A stretch of 64,000 bases of DNA from Parahoeflea alexandrii (GCF_024105735.1 NZ_JAAAML010000004.1:310001-374000), one strand, 5' to 3'; positions 45,519-55,262 are shown, counted from the first letter of the stretch. Notes: generated by a model from the sequence alone, not told the origin. A program made the numbers and translations.

Positions 45519-46814
45519 TCAGGCGACCGCAGCCTTTGACGGCGTGAAGGTGTACTGGGTTATGGATCTGGCTTTCATCTCGATCGAGAAGCCGGGCGAT
45601 ACAGGCGGCATGTAAGCTGCATCGCGAATGACGCACGGGTGCAGGAAATGTTCGTGCAGATGGTCGACATATTCGATTACCCGCCCCTCCATTGTGCCGG
45701 ATATGGCGACAAAATCAATCATCGAGAGATGCTGGACATATTCACAAAGGCCAACGCCGCCGGCATGCGGCCATACTGGAAGTTCGTACTTCGCCGCCAT
45801 CAGCAACACCGCCAGCACCTCGTTGAGCCCACCCATACGGCAGGCGTCGATCTGCACCACGTCGATGGCGCCGCCGACGATCATCTGCTTGAAGATGATG
45901 CGGTTCTGGCACATCTCGCCGGTCGCCACCTTGACCGGCGCTATCGCCTCGCGAATGGCCTTGTGGCCGGCGATATCGTCCGGGCTGGTCGGCTCCTCGA
46001 TGAAGAACGGTTTTGCAAAAGCCAGTTCCTTCATCCAGTCGATGGCTTGGCCGACTTCCCAGACCTGGTTGGCATCGATCATCAGGAAACGGTCGGGACC
46101 GAGTTCCTCGCGCGCGATCCTGAGCCGGCGGATGTCGTCTTCAAGATCGCGGCCAACCTTGAGCTTGACGTGATCGTAGCCGGCCTCGACCGCCTCGCGG
46201 CACAGCCGCCGAAGCTTGTCGTCGGGGTAGCCGAGCCATCCCGCCGAAGTGGTGTAGCTGGGGTACCCGGTCGCTTCGAGGCTCGCGATCCGCTCCGCCT
46301 TGCCGGGCTCTGCGCGGCGGAGGATGTCGAGCGCCTCGTCGCGGGTGATCGCGTCGGTGAGATAGCGGAAATCAATGATGGAAACGATCTCCTCGGGGCT
46401 CATGTCGGCGACGAGCCGCCAGACCGGCTTGCCCGCCTGCTTGGCGAGCAGATCCCAGACCGCGTTGACCACGGCGCCGGTCGCCAGATGGATGGCGCCC
46501 TTGTCAGGACCGATCCAGCGCAACTGGCTGTCGGAGGTGACATGCCGCCAGAACCGGCCGGGGTTTTCGCTGATCCAGTCGAGATCCAGGCCGACGACGA
46601 GATGGCGCATGGCCCCGATCGCGGCGCAGCAGATGTCGTTGCCGCGGCCGATGGTGAAGGTCAGGCCGTGACCTTCCAGACCCGGAGTATCGGTCTTGAT
46701 CACCACATAGGCTGCCGAATAGTCCGGGTCCGGATTCATCGCATCGGAACCGTCGAGGCTCAGCGATGTCGGGAATCTGAGATCGTGGGTCTCTAGGCCG
46801 GTGATTGTGGTCAC
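45519..46814 (-). CDS. L-fuconate dehydratase (enolase superfamily)
   Basis: 431 residues, typical of the fuconate dehydratase subgroup. It dehydrates L-fuconate (or D-arabinonate, same configuration at C2-C4) to 2-keto-3-deoxy-acid. Key segments: [16 protein letters not shown] near 225 with the KxK base, [18 protein letters not shown] near 253 and [11 protein letters not shown] near 275 with metal ligands, TGEMCQNRI near 305, and [17 protein letters not shown] near 357 with the catalytic histidine. Start is GTG at 46814 after a GGGACAG site; a longer upstream frame is not supported. Confidence 0.88.
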   Translation of the reverse strand: MTTITGLETHDLRFPTSLSLDGSDAMNPDPDYSAAYVVIKTDTPGLEGHGLTFTIGRGNDICCAAIGAMRHLVVGLDLDWISENPGRFWRHVTSDSQLRWIGPDKGAIHLATGAVVNAVWDLLAKQAGKPVWRLVADMSPEEIVSIIDFRYLTDAITRDEALDILRRAEPGKAERIASLEATGYPSYTTSAGWLGYPDDKLRRLCREAVEAGYDHVKLKVGRDLEDDIRRLRIAREELGPDRFLMIDANQVWEVGQAIDWMKELAFAKPFFIEEPTSPDDIAGHKAIREAIAPVKVATGEMCQNRIIFKQMIVGGAIDVVQIDACRMGGLNEVLAVLLMAAKYELPVWPHAGGVGLCEYVQHLSMIDFVAISGTMEGRVIEYVDHLHEHFLHPCVIRDAAYMPPVSPGFSIEMKARSITQYTFTPSKAAVA

Positions 46815-46836
46815 GTGATCTGTCCCGGTTCTGCTC

Positions 46837-47571
46837 TCAGATGGTCCAGCCGCCATCGATGGCGTAGGCCTGACCCGAGGTGTAGGTGGCGTTTGCCAAG
46901 TAGACCGCGAGGTCGGCGATTTCCTCGGGCGTTCCGAGCCGGCCCATCGGCTGGCGGGCGATGAAAGCTGCGCGCGCGGTCTCGTAGTCGCCCTGCGCGC
47001 GCATGCGCTCCTGCAGCGACGGGCTTTCGACCGTGCCGGGGCAGATGGCGTTGCAGCGGATGCCCTGCCCGACATAATCGGCGGCCACCGACTTGGTCAG
47101 CCCGACCACGGCGGCCTTGGTGGTTGAATAGGCAAAGCGGTTGGGCACGCCCTTGATCGAGCTTGCCACCGAGGACATGTTGACGATCGCGCCGCCGCCG
47201 CGCTCGATCATCGCCGGCAGTACCGCGCGGATGGTGCGGATCATCGAGCGGACATTGAGATCAAGCGCGAAGTCGAAATCCGCGTCCGGCATCTCCAGGA
47301 TCGAGCCTGCGTGAACGAAGCCTGCGCCGTTGAACAGCACGTCGACCGGACCGACGGCGGCAACCGTGGCGACAATGTCGGCATTGTCCAACACGTCGAG
47401 CCGGCGGGTTTCGATCCCGGTCATGCCACCCATTTCGGCCAGCGTGGTTTCATTGATGTCGGTGGCGATGACGCGCGCACCGGCGGCGGCAAACGCGAGT
47501 GCGGTCGCGCGGCCGATGCCCTGGCCTGCGGCTGTCACCAATACCGTCTTGTCCTTGACCCAATCTGCCAT
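46837..47571 (-). CDS. SDR, probable 2-keto-3-deoxy-L-fuconate dehydrogenase
   Basis: 244 residues. [20 protein letters not shown] near 13, [12 protein letters not shown] near 82, [24 protein letters not shown] with catalytic serine, tyrosine and lysine near 132-152, and [17 protein letters not shown] near 175. The TVESPSL phrase marks the BDH2/keto-deoxy-fuconate dehydrogenase group. It oxidises C4 with NAD. Lies just upstream of the dehydratase on the same strand. Confidence 0.87.
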   Translation of the reverse strand: MADWVKDKTVLVTAAGQGIGRATALAFAAAGARVIATDINETTLAEMGGMTGIETRRLDVLDNADIVATVAAVGPVDVLFNGAGFVHAGSILEMPDADFDFALDLNVRSMIRTIRAVLPAMIERGGGAIVNMSSVASSIKGVPNRFAYSTTKAAVVGLTKSVAADYVGQGIRCNAICPGTVESPSLQERMRAQGDYETARAAFIARQPMGRLGTPEEIADLAVYLANATYTSGQAYAIDGGWTI

Positions 47572-47592
47572 GTTGTCTCCCTAGGTTGCCGC

Positions 47593-48045
47593 TCAGTCGG
47601 GCTTTTTCTTGCGTTCAACGATATAGATGTGGTCGGCGACCAGCACCACCTCATCCTTCTGATTGATGACCTCGGTGCGCTCGAATACCCGGCCCATGTC
47701 CTGGCGCTTCGGATCATCCTCCTTGGAGGCAATCGTGGTGCGGGTGTGGATGGTGTCGCCGATGAAGACGGGCCTGACAAAGCGCAGCCGGTCATAACCA
47801 TAGGAAAACGCCACGGGGTTGATGACGCTCGCCGTCAGCCCGACGCCGATCGAAAAAACCATGGTGCCATGGGCGATGCGCTGGCCGAAGCCTTGGGTCT
47901 TCATGAACTCGGCGTCCATGTGATGCGGGAAAAAGTCGCCGGTATGCCCGGCATGGACGACGAAATCGGTCTCGGTGATTGTGCGCCCGTAAGTCACGCG
48001 CTGGCTGCCGATTTCGTAGTCCTCGAAATAGGTTGTCTGTTCCAT
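47593..48045 (-). CDS. MaoC-fold dehydratase/hydratase (paralogue 1)
   Basis: 150 residues, single hot-dog domain. The catalytic aspartate and histidine of (R)-specific enoyl-CoA hydratases are both present ([11 protein letters not shown] then H five residues on), although the usual asparagine after the aspartate is [21 protein letters not shown] is shared almost word for word with the protein encoded at 58147. Function in sugar oxidation is not obvious; it may hydrate or dehydrate an acyl-CoA formed by the nearby CoA transferase. Confidence 0.82.
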   Translation of the reverse strand: MEQTTYFEDYEIGSQRVTYGRTITETDFVVHAGHTGDFFPHHMDAEFMKTQGFGQRIAHGTMVFSIGVGLTASVINPVAFSYGYDRLRFVRPVFIGDTIHTRTTIASKEDDPKRQDMGRVFERTEVINQKDEVVLVADHIYIVERKKKPD

Positions 48046-48047
48046 AC

Positions 48048-49121
48048 TCAGGGTCTCTCTTGCAGCGGAGTCGCAGGCGTTGCGGATGACTGGTAGGCCG
48101 CCTCGACCAGTGCCATGGTGTTCCAGGCATCCTCGACGGAGCTTATGAGTTCGGCATCTTCTCCGGCGGCGAAGCGCTGCAGATTGGCCATGCGGCCGAC
48201 GAAGGCATCGGGGAACCACGAACCTTTCAGCGGCACGGCTATCCACTCGTCGGCGCCTTCGGGCCGGACTTCGAGTATGTCGGGTTCGCCGCGGGGGTAG
48301 TCGAGATTGACGCCCAATTGCAGATAGGCCGCGCCCTTGGTGCCGCAAATCCGGAATTCGCAGGCCTGGTGCCTGCGGCCGAAATCATGATCGTGGTTGA
48401 TCGACAGCGCGCACCGCACCCTGTCACCGTAATCGAGAATGGCGCTGGTGCGGGTCTGGGCGACATCATGGCTGGGGTGGCCGATGGATTTGGCGTGAAC
48501 GCCATCCGGGTCGCCGAGCAATTGCCGGATCAGGTCGAGATAATGGATCGAGTGCATGGCGATCTCGATGCGGGGCAGGCCCTTGAGGAACGGCCACAAT
48601 TGCCAGGGCGTCGCCAGTGCCAGCCAGGCGTCGAAATCGACGACCTCGCCGAGCCAGCCCTTAGCGATGGCGTCTTTCAATGCCAGCATCATCGGGGCAA
48701 AGCGCAGCTGGAAATTGACTGCGGCGCTGAGCTTCTTCTCGCGGCAGATCCGAAGGATCTCGGTCGCAGCCGGGAGGTCGCTGCCCATCGGTTTCTGGAT
48801 CAGCACGGCGGCGCCATCGGGCAGCATGCGCAGGACACCGGCATGAACGTTGGGCGGCGTTGCGAGATCGAACACCGCGCCAGGAACCGCAGCCGCTTCT
48901 TCCGCCGAAGCATAGGCCGTGATGCCCCACTCGGCCGCGAGCTTCTGCGCCTTTTCCGTATCGGGATCATAGAGGCCCGCAACCGGAAAACCCGCCTTGC
49001 GGTAGGCCGGAAAATGCGCGTCACCGACGATGGAGCCCGCGCCGAAAGTGACGATCGGACGAGGGTTGGATGGCGCGGGCCAGGACTGCTGCAGGATGGC
49101 GGGGTCGAAGCTGTCAGACAT
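48048..49121 (-). CDS. Gfo/Idh/MocA-family oxidoreductase
   Basis: 357 residues. N-terminal NAD(P) domain ([21 protein letters not shown] near 24) and the EKP-like motif IQKPMG near 106, then a sugar-binding domain with [19 protein letters not shown] near 190. EKP is here QKP. Members oxidise or isomerise sugars. In this cluster it could oxidise L-fucose or D-arabinose to the lactone (no other sugar dehydrogenase is seen), but this is only inference from absence. Starts 230 bases after the mutarotase, with a palindromic repeat in between. Confidence 0.82.
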   Translation of the reverse strand: MSDSFDPAILQQSWPAPSNPRPIVTFGAGSIVGDAHFPAYRKAGFPVAGLYDPDTEKAQKLAAEWGITAYASAEEAAAVPGAVFDLATPPNVHAGVLRMLPDGAAVLIQKPMGSDLPAATEILRICREKKLSAAVNFQLRFAPMMLALKDAIAKGWLGEVVDFDAWLALATPWQLWPFLKGLPRIEIAMHSIHYLDLIRQLLGDPDGVHAKSIGHPSHDVAQTRTSAILDYGDRVRCALSINHDHDFGRRHQACEFRICGTKGAAYLQLGVNLDYPRGEPDILEVRPEGADEWIAVPLKGSWFPDAFVGRMANLQRFAAGEDAELISSVEDAWNTMALVEAAYQSSATPATPLQERP

Positions 49122-49155
49122 GACGGAACTCCACGGCTGAACTGCTCCTACAACG

Positions 49156-49331
49156 CCCCCTCACCAACTTCGGCCAAGGGCTCGCCTTGCTCGCCCGGCC
49201 TTCGTATCCTCTCCCACAAGGGGAGAGGTCGGCCGAATGACGATCGCGCCACTCTGCCTCTCCCCTCGTGGGAGAGGATAGCAAGCCCGCATGAGACGCA
49301 GTCGAATGCCTGGGCACGCTTGGTGAGGGGG
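49156..49331. repeat. Nested inverted-repeat element, about 176 bases
   Basis: Terminal arms CCCCCTCACCAA (49156-49167) and TTGGTGAGGGGG (49320-49331) are perfect inverse copies. Inside are a second pair, TATCCTCTCCCAC (49205-49217) and GTGGGAGAGGATA (49268-49280), and a third, AGGGGAGAGG (49219-49228) and CCTCTCCCCT (49257-49266). No coding sequence fits. It resembles short non-autonomous palindromic repeats (MITE/REP-like) of rhizobial genomes. Transcript pairing could affect the operon it interrupts. Confidence 0.75.
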
Positions 49332-49351
49332 AAGGACCGTCGACAAAACTC

Positions 49352-49681
49352 TCAGTCATGATGGAACACCTCCTCCATCATCGCCCACCATTCCCCGTCC
49401 TTGCGTGTCTCCAACGGCGTCTGGCAGGGCATGCAGACATCCCACCACTCCTGCGTTTTCGGGTCGGCCGCCATCTTGGCCGCGTCGGCCTCGAAATCGG
49501 TGCCGTGATATTCCCAGTAGCCGAACAGCAGGTTCTCCGGCTCTTTGAGGAAGATCGAATAGTTGCGGATATGGCACTTTGAAATCATGTCGAGGATTTC
49601 GGGCCAGACCGCCGCGTGCAGGCGCTTGTACTCGGCGATGTTCTCCGGTTTCAGAGCTATGACCATTCCCATTCGCTGCAT
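49352..49681 (-). CDS. rhaM: L-rhamnose mutarotase-family protein
   Basis: 109 residues, the family's usual size. QRMGMVIALKPENIAEYKRLHAAVWPEIL at the start includes the catalytic histidine of the RhaM/RhaU family (KRLHAAVWP), and NYSIFLKEPENLLFGYWEY plus a tryptophan pair (EWWDVC) follow. It interconverts alpha and beta anomers of a 6-deoxyhexose. With fuconate dehydratase and lactonase nearby the sugar may be L-fucose rather than L-rhamnose. The enolase-superfamily gene precedes it by three bases. Confidence 0.85.
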   Translation of the reverse strand: MQRMGMVIALKPENIAEYKRLHAAVWPEILDMISKCHIRNYSIFLKEPENLLFGYWEYHGTDFEADAAKMAADPKTQEWWDVCMPCQTPLETRKDGEWWAMMEEVFHHD

Positions 49682-49684
49682 GGT

Positions 49685-50806
49685 TCAATCCCCGCTTTGT
49701 GTGATCACGGTGATAAATTCGGCGATGCTCCTGCCGCGCACCGCGTCCCAGTCCCAGTCGATGCCGATGCCCGGTTCGGATGGCGCATAGGCATGCCCGT
49801 TCTCGATGCGCATGCGACTTCCGGTCAGCTCATCAAGCTGCGGAATGTATTCGACATATTTGCCGTTCGGCACCGCGCAGGTAAGGCTGACATGCAGTTC
49901 CATCAGGAAATGCGGGCAGACCGGAATGTCAAAGGCCTCGGCGGCGTGTGCAACCTTCAGCCAGGGCGTGATGCCGCCGATGCGGCCGACATCGACCTGT
50001 ACGATCGAGCAGCCGCCCTTCTGCATGTATTCGCGGAAATGGCGGATCGAATAGAGCGATTCCCCGACTGCGATGGGCGTTGAGGTCGAACGCGACAGGC
50101 GGACATGGCCATCGATGTCATCGGCAGGCAGCGGTTCCTCGAACCAGGCCAGATCCAGCTCGCGTAGGCGGTCGGCCCGGCGGATTGCCTCATCGATGGC
50201 AAAACCCTGGTTGCAATCGGTCATGATCTCGTAGCCATCGCCGACGGCGGCGCGGACAGCGGAAAGCCGGGCATGGTCTTCAGATCCGTGCGGTCGTCCG
50301 ACCTTGACCTTGGAGCCGAGGAAGCCTTTCGCCTTGGCCTCGACGGCATCCTCGACAAGGGCTTGCGTTTCGATGTGCAGCCAGCCGCCCTCGGTGGTGT
50401 AGAGCGGGCATTTTTCCTTTGCGCCTCCCGCCAGCTTCCACAGCGGCAGGCCCTGCTTGCGCGCACGCAGATCCCACAGCGCGGTGTCGATGGCGGCAAG
50501 TGCAATCGCGGTGATGGCGCCGATGGTTGTGGCGTGGGTGGCGAATTCGAGATCGTGCCAGATCGCCTCGATCATGTCGGCATCGCGGCCGATCAGCCGC
50601 GGCGCCAGATGGTCGGCGATAAGGCGCATCACCGACGAGCCACCGGTGCCGATGGTGTAACTGTAACCGGTGCCGGTGGCGCCGTCTGAATCGGTGATGG
50701 TGACGATCGGGGTTTCCTGGCTGACGAAGCTCTGGATCGCATCGGTGCGCTTGACCTTGGGCACCAGGTCGACCATCCGCAGTTCGACTTTTTCGATACG
50801 GGCCAT
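49685..50806 (-). CDS. Enolase-superfamily (mandelate racemase group) sugar-acid dehydratase, substrate unknown
   Basis: 373 residues. SKVKVGRPHGSEDHARL near 170 holds the KxK base, IMTDCNQGFAIDEAIRR near 195 and FEEPLPADDIDGH near 221 hold metal ligands, VGESLYSIRHF near 247 the third, and VCPHFLMELHVSL near 297 the histidine base. Distinct from the fuconate dehydratase at 45519 (shorter, different motifs). Members dehydrate galactarate, glucarate, talarate or gluconate. The ATG at 50806 is used, since the preceding codon is TTG. Operon with the ABC importer upstream. Confidence 0.82.
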   Translation of the reverse strand: MARIEKVELRMVDLVPKVKRTDAIQSFVSQETPIVTITDSDGATGTGYSYTIGTGGSSVMRLIADHLAPRLIGRDADMIEAIWHDLEFATHATTIGAITAIALAAIDTALWDLRARKQGLPLWKLAGGAKEKCPLYTTEGGWLHIETQALVEDAVEAKAKGFLGSKVKVGRPHGSEDHARLSAVRAAVGDGYEIMTDCNQGFAIDEAIRRADRLRELDLAWFEEPLPADDIDGHVRLSRSTSTPIAVGESLYSIRHFREYMQKGGCSIVQVDVGRIGGITPWLKVAHAAEAFDIPVCPHFLMELHVSLTCAVPNGKYVEYIPQLDELTGSRMRIENGHAYAPSEPGIGIDWDWDAVRGRSIAEFITVITQSGD

Positions 50807-50810
50807 CAAC

Positions 50811-51908
50811 CTAGCCCCTCAGACTTTTTTCGGATTGCGCATCAAACAAATGCGACTGGCTGAGATCGAAGCTCAGTTCCACCTTGTCGCCCGACCTCAG
50901 CGTCTTCGGATTGAGCATACGCGAAATCCAGTCCTGGCCGGCGAACTCGGCAAAGACCAGCGTCTCGTTGCCGAGCGGTTCGGTCAGCGACACCGGCACT
51001 TCGACGGCGTGGACTTCCGCCGCCTCGCCTGAATGAATGCCGTGGCCGGTCGGGTAGAGGTCATCGGGCCTGAGGCCGAAGATTACCTTCTGGCCGGCGG
51101 TCACGCGGTCGCGGAACTGCGCGGGCAGAGGCAGGGTGTCGCCATTGCCAAAGATCAGCTTGCTATCGCCGACAACCGCGTCATGCAGGTTCATGGTCGG
51201 CGAGCCGATGAAACCGGCGACAAAGCGTGTGGCGGGCCGGCGGAATACCTCTTCCGGCGGTCCGACCTGCTCGATATGGCCGTCGCGCATGATGACGATC
51301 CGGTCGGCCAGTGTCATCGCCTCGACCTGGTCGTGGGTGACGTAGATCACAGTCGACTGGACCTTGGCGTGCAGCTTCTTGATCTCGGTGCGCATCTGCA
51401 TCCTGAGCTTGGCGTCGAGGTTGGATAGCGGTTCGTCGAACAGGAAGACATCCGGGTGGCGGACGATGGCGCGGCCCATGGCGACGCGCTGGCGCTGGCC
51501 GCCGGAAAGCTGCGACGGGCGGCGGTCGAGCAATTCCTCAAGTCCCAGGGTTTTCGCGGCATCGGCAACCGCGCTGGCGATCACGTCCTGCGACCGGCCG
51601 GCGATCTTCAATGAGAAGCCCATGTTCTCGGCCACGGTCATGTGTGGGTAGAGTGCGTAGGACTGGAACACCATCGAGATATTGCGCTGGCGCGGCGGCA
51701 GGTTGTTGACCTCGCGGTCGCCGATATGAATGTGGCCGCCGCTGATGGCCTCAAGCCCGGCAATCATCCTGAGCGTGGTCGACTTGCCGCAGCCCGACGG
51801 GCCGACAAGAGCGACGAACTCGCGGTCGGCGACATCGAGATTGATGGCATGGACAACCTCGAGGCTGCCATACTTCTTGACGAGGTTCTTGAGCGAAACG
51901 GTGGCCAT
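50811..51908 (-). CDS. Sugar ABC transporter ATPase (UgpC/MalK type)
   Basis: 365 residues. Walker A GPSGCGKSTTLRMIAGLE near 38, signature LSGGQRQRVAMGRAI near 134, Walker B VFLFDEPLSNLDAKLR near 154 and a C-terminal TOBE regulatory domain (about 240-365). Drives the MalFG-type permease encoded by the next two genes. The end overlaps almost directly with the enolase-family gene (four bases apart), so sugar uptake and catabolism are one operon. Confidence 0.93.
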   Translation of the reverse strand: MATVSLKNLVKKYGSLEVVHAINLDVADREFVALVGPSGCGKSTTLRMIAGLEAISGGHIHIGDREVNNLPPRQRNISMVFQSYALYPHMTVAENMGFSLKIAGRSQDVIASAVADAAKTLGLEELLDRRPSQLSGGQRQRVAMGRAIVRHPDVFLFDEPLSNLDAKLRMQMRTEIKKLHAKVQSTVIYVTHDQVEAMTLADRIVIMRDGHIEQVGPPEEVFRRPATRFVAGFIGSPTMNLHDAVVGDSKLIFGNGDTLPLPAQFRDRVTAGQKVIFGLRPDDLYPTGHGIHSGEAAEVHAVEVPVSLTEPLGNETLVFAEFAGQDWISRMLNPKTLRSGDKVELSFDLSQSHLFDAQSEKSLRG

Positions 51909-51910
51909 GA

Positions 51911-52777
51911 CTATCCCTTGACGGCGCCGGAGGTCAGGCCGGACACGAGGTGTTTCTGGACAATGAAGGTGAGGGTCAGCGCCGGGATGATCATCACCAC
52001 GGCGAGCGCGCACATGCCGCGCCAGTCGATGGTGAACTCGGCGGTGTAATCGAGCAGGCCGACCGGCAGCGTCTTGGAATTGGTCGACCGCGTCAGCTGC
52101 GAGGCCAGTGCGAACTCGTTCCAGGAGATCAGGAAGGCGAAGATGCCGGCCGAGGCGATGCCGGACCGGGCGAGCGGAAACTCGACCTGCCAGAACGCCT
52201 GCCAGCGGGTGCAGCCGTCGATCTGGGCGGCCTCGGCGAGATCGCGCGGCACCTGGCGGAAGAAGCCGTCGATCAACCAGACCGTGAACGGCACGTTGAG
52301 CGCGACATAGGCGATGATCAGGCCGAAATGGGTGTCGATGATGCCGAGCTTGGCATAGACGAAGAACAATGGCAGCGACAGGGCGATGCCCGGTACGGTG
52401 CGGGTCAGCATGAAGCCGAGGAAAATCGCGGTCTTGCCGCGAAACTGGTAGCGCGCAAACGCATATCCGCCGGCCATCCCGATGGCGAGTGCGATCACGG
52501 TCGAGGTCACCGAGATGATGATCGAATTGCGGAAATAGTCGAGCACCGGGATGCCACCCTGGCCGACGCCGGAGAACATCGCGACATAGGCGTCGAACGA
52601 CAGGCTCTGCGGGATCCAGACCGGCGGCTTGGCCATGATCTCGACGGTGGGCCGGAGCGAGGACAGCACGATCCACAAGCCCGGCAGGCAGATGATCGCC
52701 ATGGCGATGAACAGGCCGACAAGATGACCGATCTTGAGCGCCTGCTGCTTGAGACGGTTGGTCTGGTTCTCGTTCAT
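51911..52777 (-). CDS. Sugar ABC transporter permease (MalG type)
   Basis: 288 residues, six membrane segments. The EAA motif is VPRDLAEAAQIDGCTRWQAF near 184, which docks with the ATPase. The C-terminal SGLTSGAVKG is the usual end of this family. Start ATG at 52777 rather than an upstream non-ATG codon; it follows the next permease by two bases. Confidence 0.92.
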   Translation of the reverse strand: MNENQTNRLKQQALKIGHLVGLFIAMAIICLPGLWIVLSSLRPTVEIMAKPPVWIPQSLSFDAYVAMFSGVGQGGIPVLDYFRNSIIISVTSTVIALAIGMAGGYAFARYQFRGKTAIFLGFMLTRTVPGIALSLPLFFVYAKLGIIDTHFGLIIAYVALNVPFTVWLIDGFFRQVPRDLAEAAQIDGCTRWQAFWQVEFPLARSGIASAGIFAFLISWNEFALASQLTRSTNSKTLPVGLLDYTAEFTIDWRGMCALAVVMIIPALTLTFIVQKHLVSGLTSGAVKG

Positions 52778-52779
52778 GA

Positions 52780-53676
52780 CTACCACTCCGCCCCGATCTG
52801 CTGGCGGGCCTTGGCGAGCTGCCGGAAGAACATGACCGTGAACAAGATAGACAGGAAAATCGCGACATAGGCCATCGCGTTGGCGAGCCCCATCCGCGCG
52901 TCCGAATAGGCGGTGCGCGAAATCAGCGTCCAGAGGATCTCGGTGCGTTTGGCCGGGCCGCCGTCGGTCATGATCTTGACGATGTCATAGGCCCGGGCAA
53001 TGTCGAGCGAGCGGATGGTCATGGCGATGAAGGCGAACGGCATGATGAAAGGCCAGGTGACATAGCGGAAACTCTGCAGCGGCGTGCAGCCATCGACCTT
53101 GGCTGCTTCCAGCGGCTCCTTCGGCATCGCCATCAGGCCAGCCAGAATGAAGATCGCGAACACCGATGTGGAGGACCAGACCTCGGCGATCAGGATCGAG
53201 GTGAAGGCAAGCTTGCCGTCAATCAGCCAGGGGATCGCCTGATCGGTAAGACCCAGCGATTGCAGCGCGTTGTTCACAAGCCCGATATTGTCATTGAACA
53301 TGAATTTGAACTGGAAGCCGACCAGGATCGGCGAAAACATCATCGGAAACATCATGATGGTGCGCAGCAGGCGCTGCCCGCGCGTGGCCTTTTCGACAAG
53401 CAGCGCCAGAAATAGACCCAGCACCATTTCCAGGTTGAGCGCGATGGTCAGAAGCAGCACCGTGCGTCCGAATGCCGCCCAGAACTCCATGTCGGCAAAC
53501 AGCCGCTGGTAGTTGCGGAACCCGATGAAGGTGTAAATCGTATCCGGCCGGGTCAGCCGGAACGGCGTGAAACTCGAATAGAGTGACAGCAACAGCGGCA
53601 CCACCACAACAGCCGCAAGCACGACAAAGGCGGGCAAAAGCAGCAGAACATGCGGCGCAGGCTTCCAGCCTCTCAT
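52780..53676 (-). CDS. Sugar ABC transporter permease (MalF type)
   Basis: 298 residues, six membrane segments. The EAA motif is PLEAAKVDGCTPLQSFRYVT near 190. The first helix (HVLLLLPAFVVLAAVVVVPL) starts at residue 9, without the long MalF insertion. Partner of the MalG-type protein. Separated from the binding-protein gene by 113 bases containing a strong hairpin. Confidence 0.93.
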   Translation of the reverse strand: MRGWKPAPHVLLLLPAFVVLAAVVVVPLLLSLYSSFTPFRLTRPDTIYTFIGFRNYQRLFADMEFWAAFGRTVLLLTIALNLEMVLGLFLALLVEKATRGQRLLRTIMMFPMMFSPILVGFQFKFMFNDNIGLVNNALQSLGLTDQAIPWLIDGKLAFTSILIAEVWSSTSVFAIFILAGLMAMPKEPLEAAKVDGCTPLQSFRYVTWPFIMPFAFIAMTIRSLDIARAYDIVKIMTDGGPAKRTEILWTLISRTAYSDARMGLANAMAYVAIFLSILFTVMFFRQLAKARQQIGAEW

Positions 53677-53746
53677 CGTATCCTCGCATCACTTCGATTT
53701 GTGTAAGGTATCACGCGTCCGGCAGGCCGACACGATCCTGGTGGCG

Positions 53747-53778
53747 GAAAAGGGCGCGGAGCGGCCGCGCCCTTTCCG
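53747..53778 (-). other. Intra-operon RNA hairpin between binding-protein and permease genes
   Basis: GGAAAAGGGCGCGG and CCGCGCCCTTTCC form a stem of about 13 pairs with a bulged A and a five-base loop, 11 bases after the binding-protein stop. No T run follows on the minus strand. Such hairpins often protect the abundant binding-protein message from decay and lower downstream expression. Confidence 0.6.
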
Positions 53779-53789
53779 GGAGGAGGCTG

Positions 53790-55106
53790 TTACAGCTCTC
53801 CGGCATCCTCGAGAATGGCCGTGGCCTTGTCGGCGGCGGCATCGAGGGCTTCCTGGCTTGTCTTGTCGCCAAGAATGGCGGCCTGCAGTTCAGGATAGAC
53901 CGCGTTGGAGATCTCGATCCAGGACGGCGACTGGGGGACCGGATAGGCGCCATTGGCCGCTTCCTGGAAGGCTTCGAGCACTTCCTTGCGATAGGCATCG
54001 TCCTTGGCCTCTTCGATCACCCAGGTCCAGACCGCATCGCGGGTCGGCAGCGGGCCGGCTCCGGCTTCAAGCTTCTGGCTGTCCTCGTTGGTGAGGAACC
54101 AGACCAGGGATGCCGCGGCTTCCTTGTTCTCGCAGCTTTCGGTGACGGAGAAACCGTGATGACCGGACCAGCCGGTGCGTGCGCCCGACGAGCCCTTGGG
54201 CGGCGCCACGACGCCGACATTGCCCGCCACCTTGGATGCGCCCGGATCGTTGAAGAACCCGGCCCAGCCCGGCCAGTCAAGGTTGAGTGCGACGGTGCCC
54301 GAAGCGAAACCCTGGCCGAGGTCGTCCCAGAGATAGTTGGTGGTGCCGGCCGGAACCGCCTTGGCCTTGTAGAGTTCGACGAACCAGTTCAGAGCCCGCA
54401 CGCCGGCCTCCGAATTGATCGCCGGCTTGCCGTCGGCGTCGAGATATTCACCGCCCTCGGCGCGCAGCATTTCGTAGAAGCGGCCGTTGATCGCCTCTTC
54501 CTTGCCGGCATATTGCGTGCCGTAGAAATCCGGCGGATTGGCGAAGAATTCGGCCTGGTCTGTGACCTGCTCCCAGGTGTCCGGCGGGGTCAGATCGTAG
54601 CCGTATTTTTCCTTGAATTTCGCCTTGTTGTCTTCGTCAGCATACAGGCTCTTCTGGTAATACATGGCGGAGACGTCGAACTGGGCGCGCGGCAGCATGA
54701 CCAGTTTTCCATCCAGTGTGGATGCGCCGATATTGGCGTCGACGAAGGCGTCGATTTCCGACGCCGGCAGAAGTGCTGCCAGGTCGGTGTAGATGCCGGA
54801 ATACTGCGGCGCGAAGGACGAGTGGTTCGAGCCGACGCACCAGTTGATCGCGCCGACAGCGATGTCGGACTTGATTTCCTTGTCGAGCTCGAAGTGGTTC
54901 TTCTTCGAAATGACATTGACGGTCGCGCCGGTGGCGTTCTCCCATTCGCTGATGCGCGAATAGAGGTTCTCATACTGCTGACCGCCGATAAGCTTGGCAT
55001 CGATGGTCACGCCTTCGAACTTGCCGGGCAATTCCTGGGCAAGTGCAGTTCCGCCGACCATCAATAGGACAGCGCCGGCCGATACGCCGGTCAATAGCTT
55101 GTTCAT
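53790..55106 (-). CDS. Sugar ABC transporter periplasmic binding protein (family 1)
   Basis: 438 residues. Signal peptide (LLTGVSAGAVLLMVGGTALA, cleavage after ALA) and the family-1 binding fold: GGQQYENLYSRISEWENATG, YYQKSLYADEDNKAKFKEKYG and NLDWPGWAGFFNDPGASKVAG. The last phrase, with WSGHHGFSVTESCENKEAA, resembles binding proteins for fucosides or oligosaccharides, but the ligand cannot be read. First gene of the importer operon, facing the IclR gene. Confidence 0.9.
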   Translation of the reverse strand: MNKLLTGVSAGAVLLMVGGTALAQELPGKFEGVTIDAKLIGGQQYENLYSRISEWENATGATVNVISKKNHFELDKEIKSDIAVGAINWCVGSNHSSFAPQYSGIYTDLAALLPASEIDAFVDANIGASTLDGKLVMLPRAQFDVSAMYYQKSLYADEDNKAKFKEKYGYDLTPPDTWEQVTDQAEFFANPPDFYGTQYAGKEEAINGRFYEMLRAEGGEYLDADGKPAINSEAGVRALNWFVELYKAKAVPAGTTNYLWDDLGQGFASGTVALNLDWPGWAGFFNDPGASKVAGNVGVVAPPKGSSGARTGWSGHHGFSVTESCENKEAAASLVWFLTNEDSQKLEAGAGPLPTRDAVWTWVIEEAKDDAYRKEVLEAFQEAANGAYPVPQSPSWIEISNAVYPELQAAILGDKTSQEALDAAADKATAILEDAGEL

Positions 55107-55172
55107 GAGCCTCCTCCCGAGACGTTTAAACTTTGGGGCTTCCCCCTCGACCCCTCACTGATGAGAGGTTCA

Positions 55173-55262
55173 TTCATATACAAACATCATCTTCACCAGC
55201 GGTCAAGGCATTGTTTCGTTGTTATCTGAAACAATTCTGCGTATATGAATTGGACAATTCAT
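55173..55262. promoter_or_regulatory. Divergent control region with inverted repeats, probable IclR binding sites
   Basis: TTCATATAC (55173-55181) and GTATATGAA (55241-55249) are perfect inverse copies 59 bases apart. Overlapping the second is a perfect palindrome, ATGAATT-GGAC-AATTCAT (55245-55262). The latter covers the first possible ATG of the IclR gene. This layout (one site near each of the two divergent genes) fits repression by DNA looping or occlusion. Confidence 0.55.

Noticed and set aside
53583-55067. 494-residue open frame opposite the sugar-binding protein
   Set aside because: The opposite strand has signal peptide and binding-protein motifs; this frame has none.
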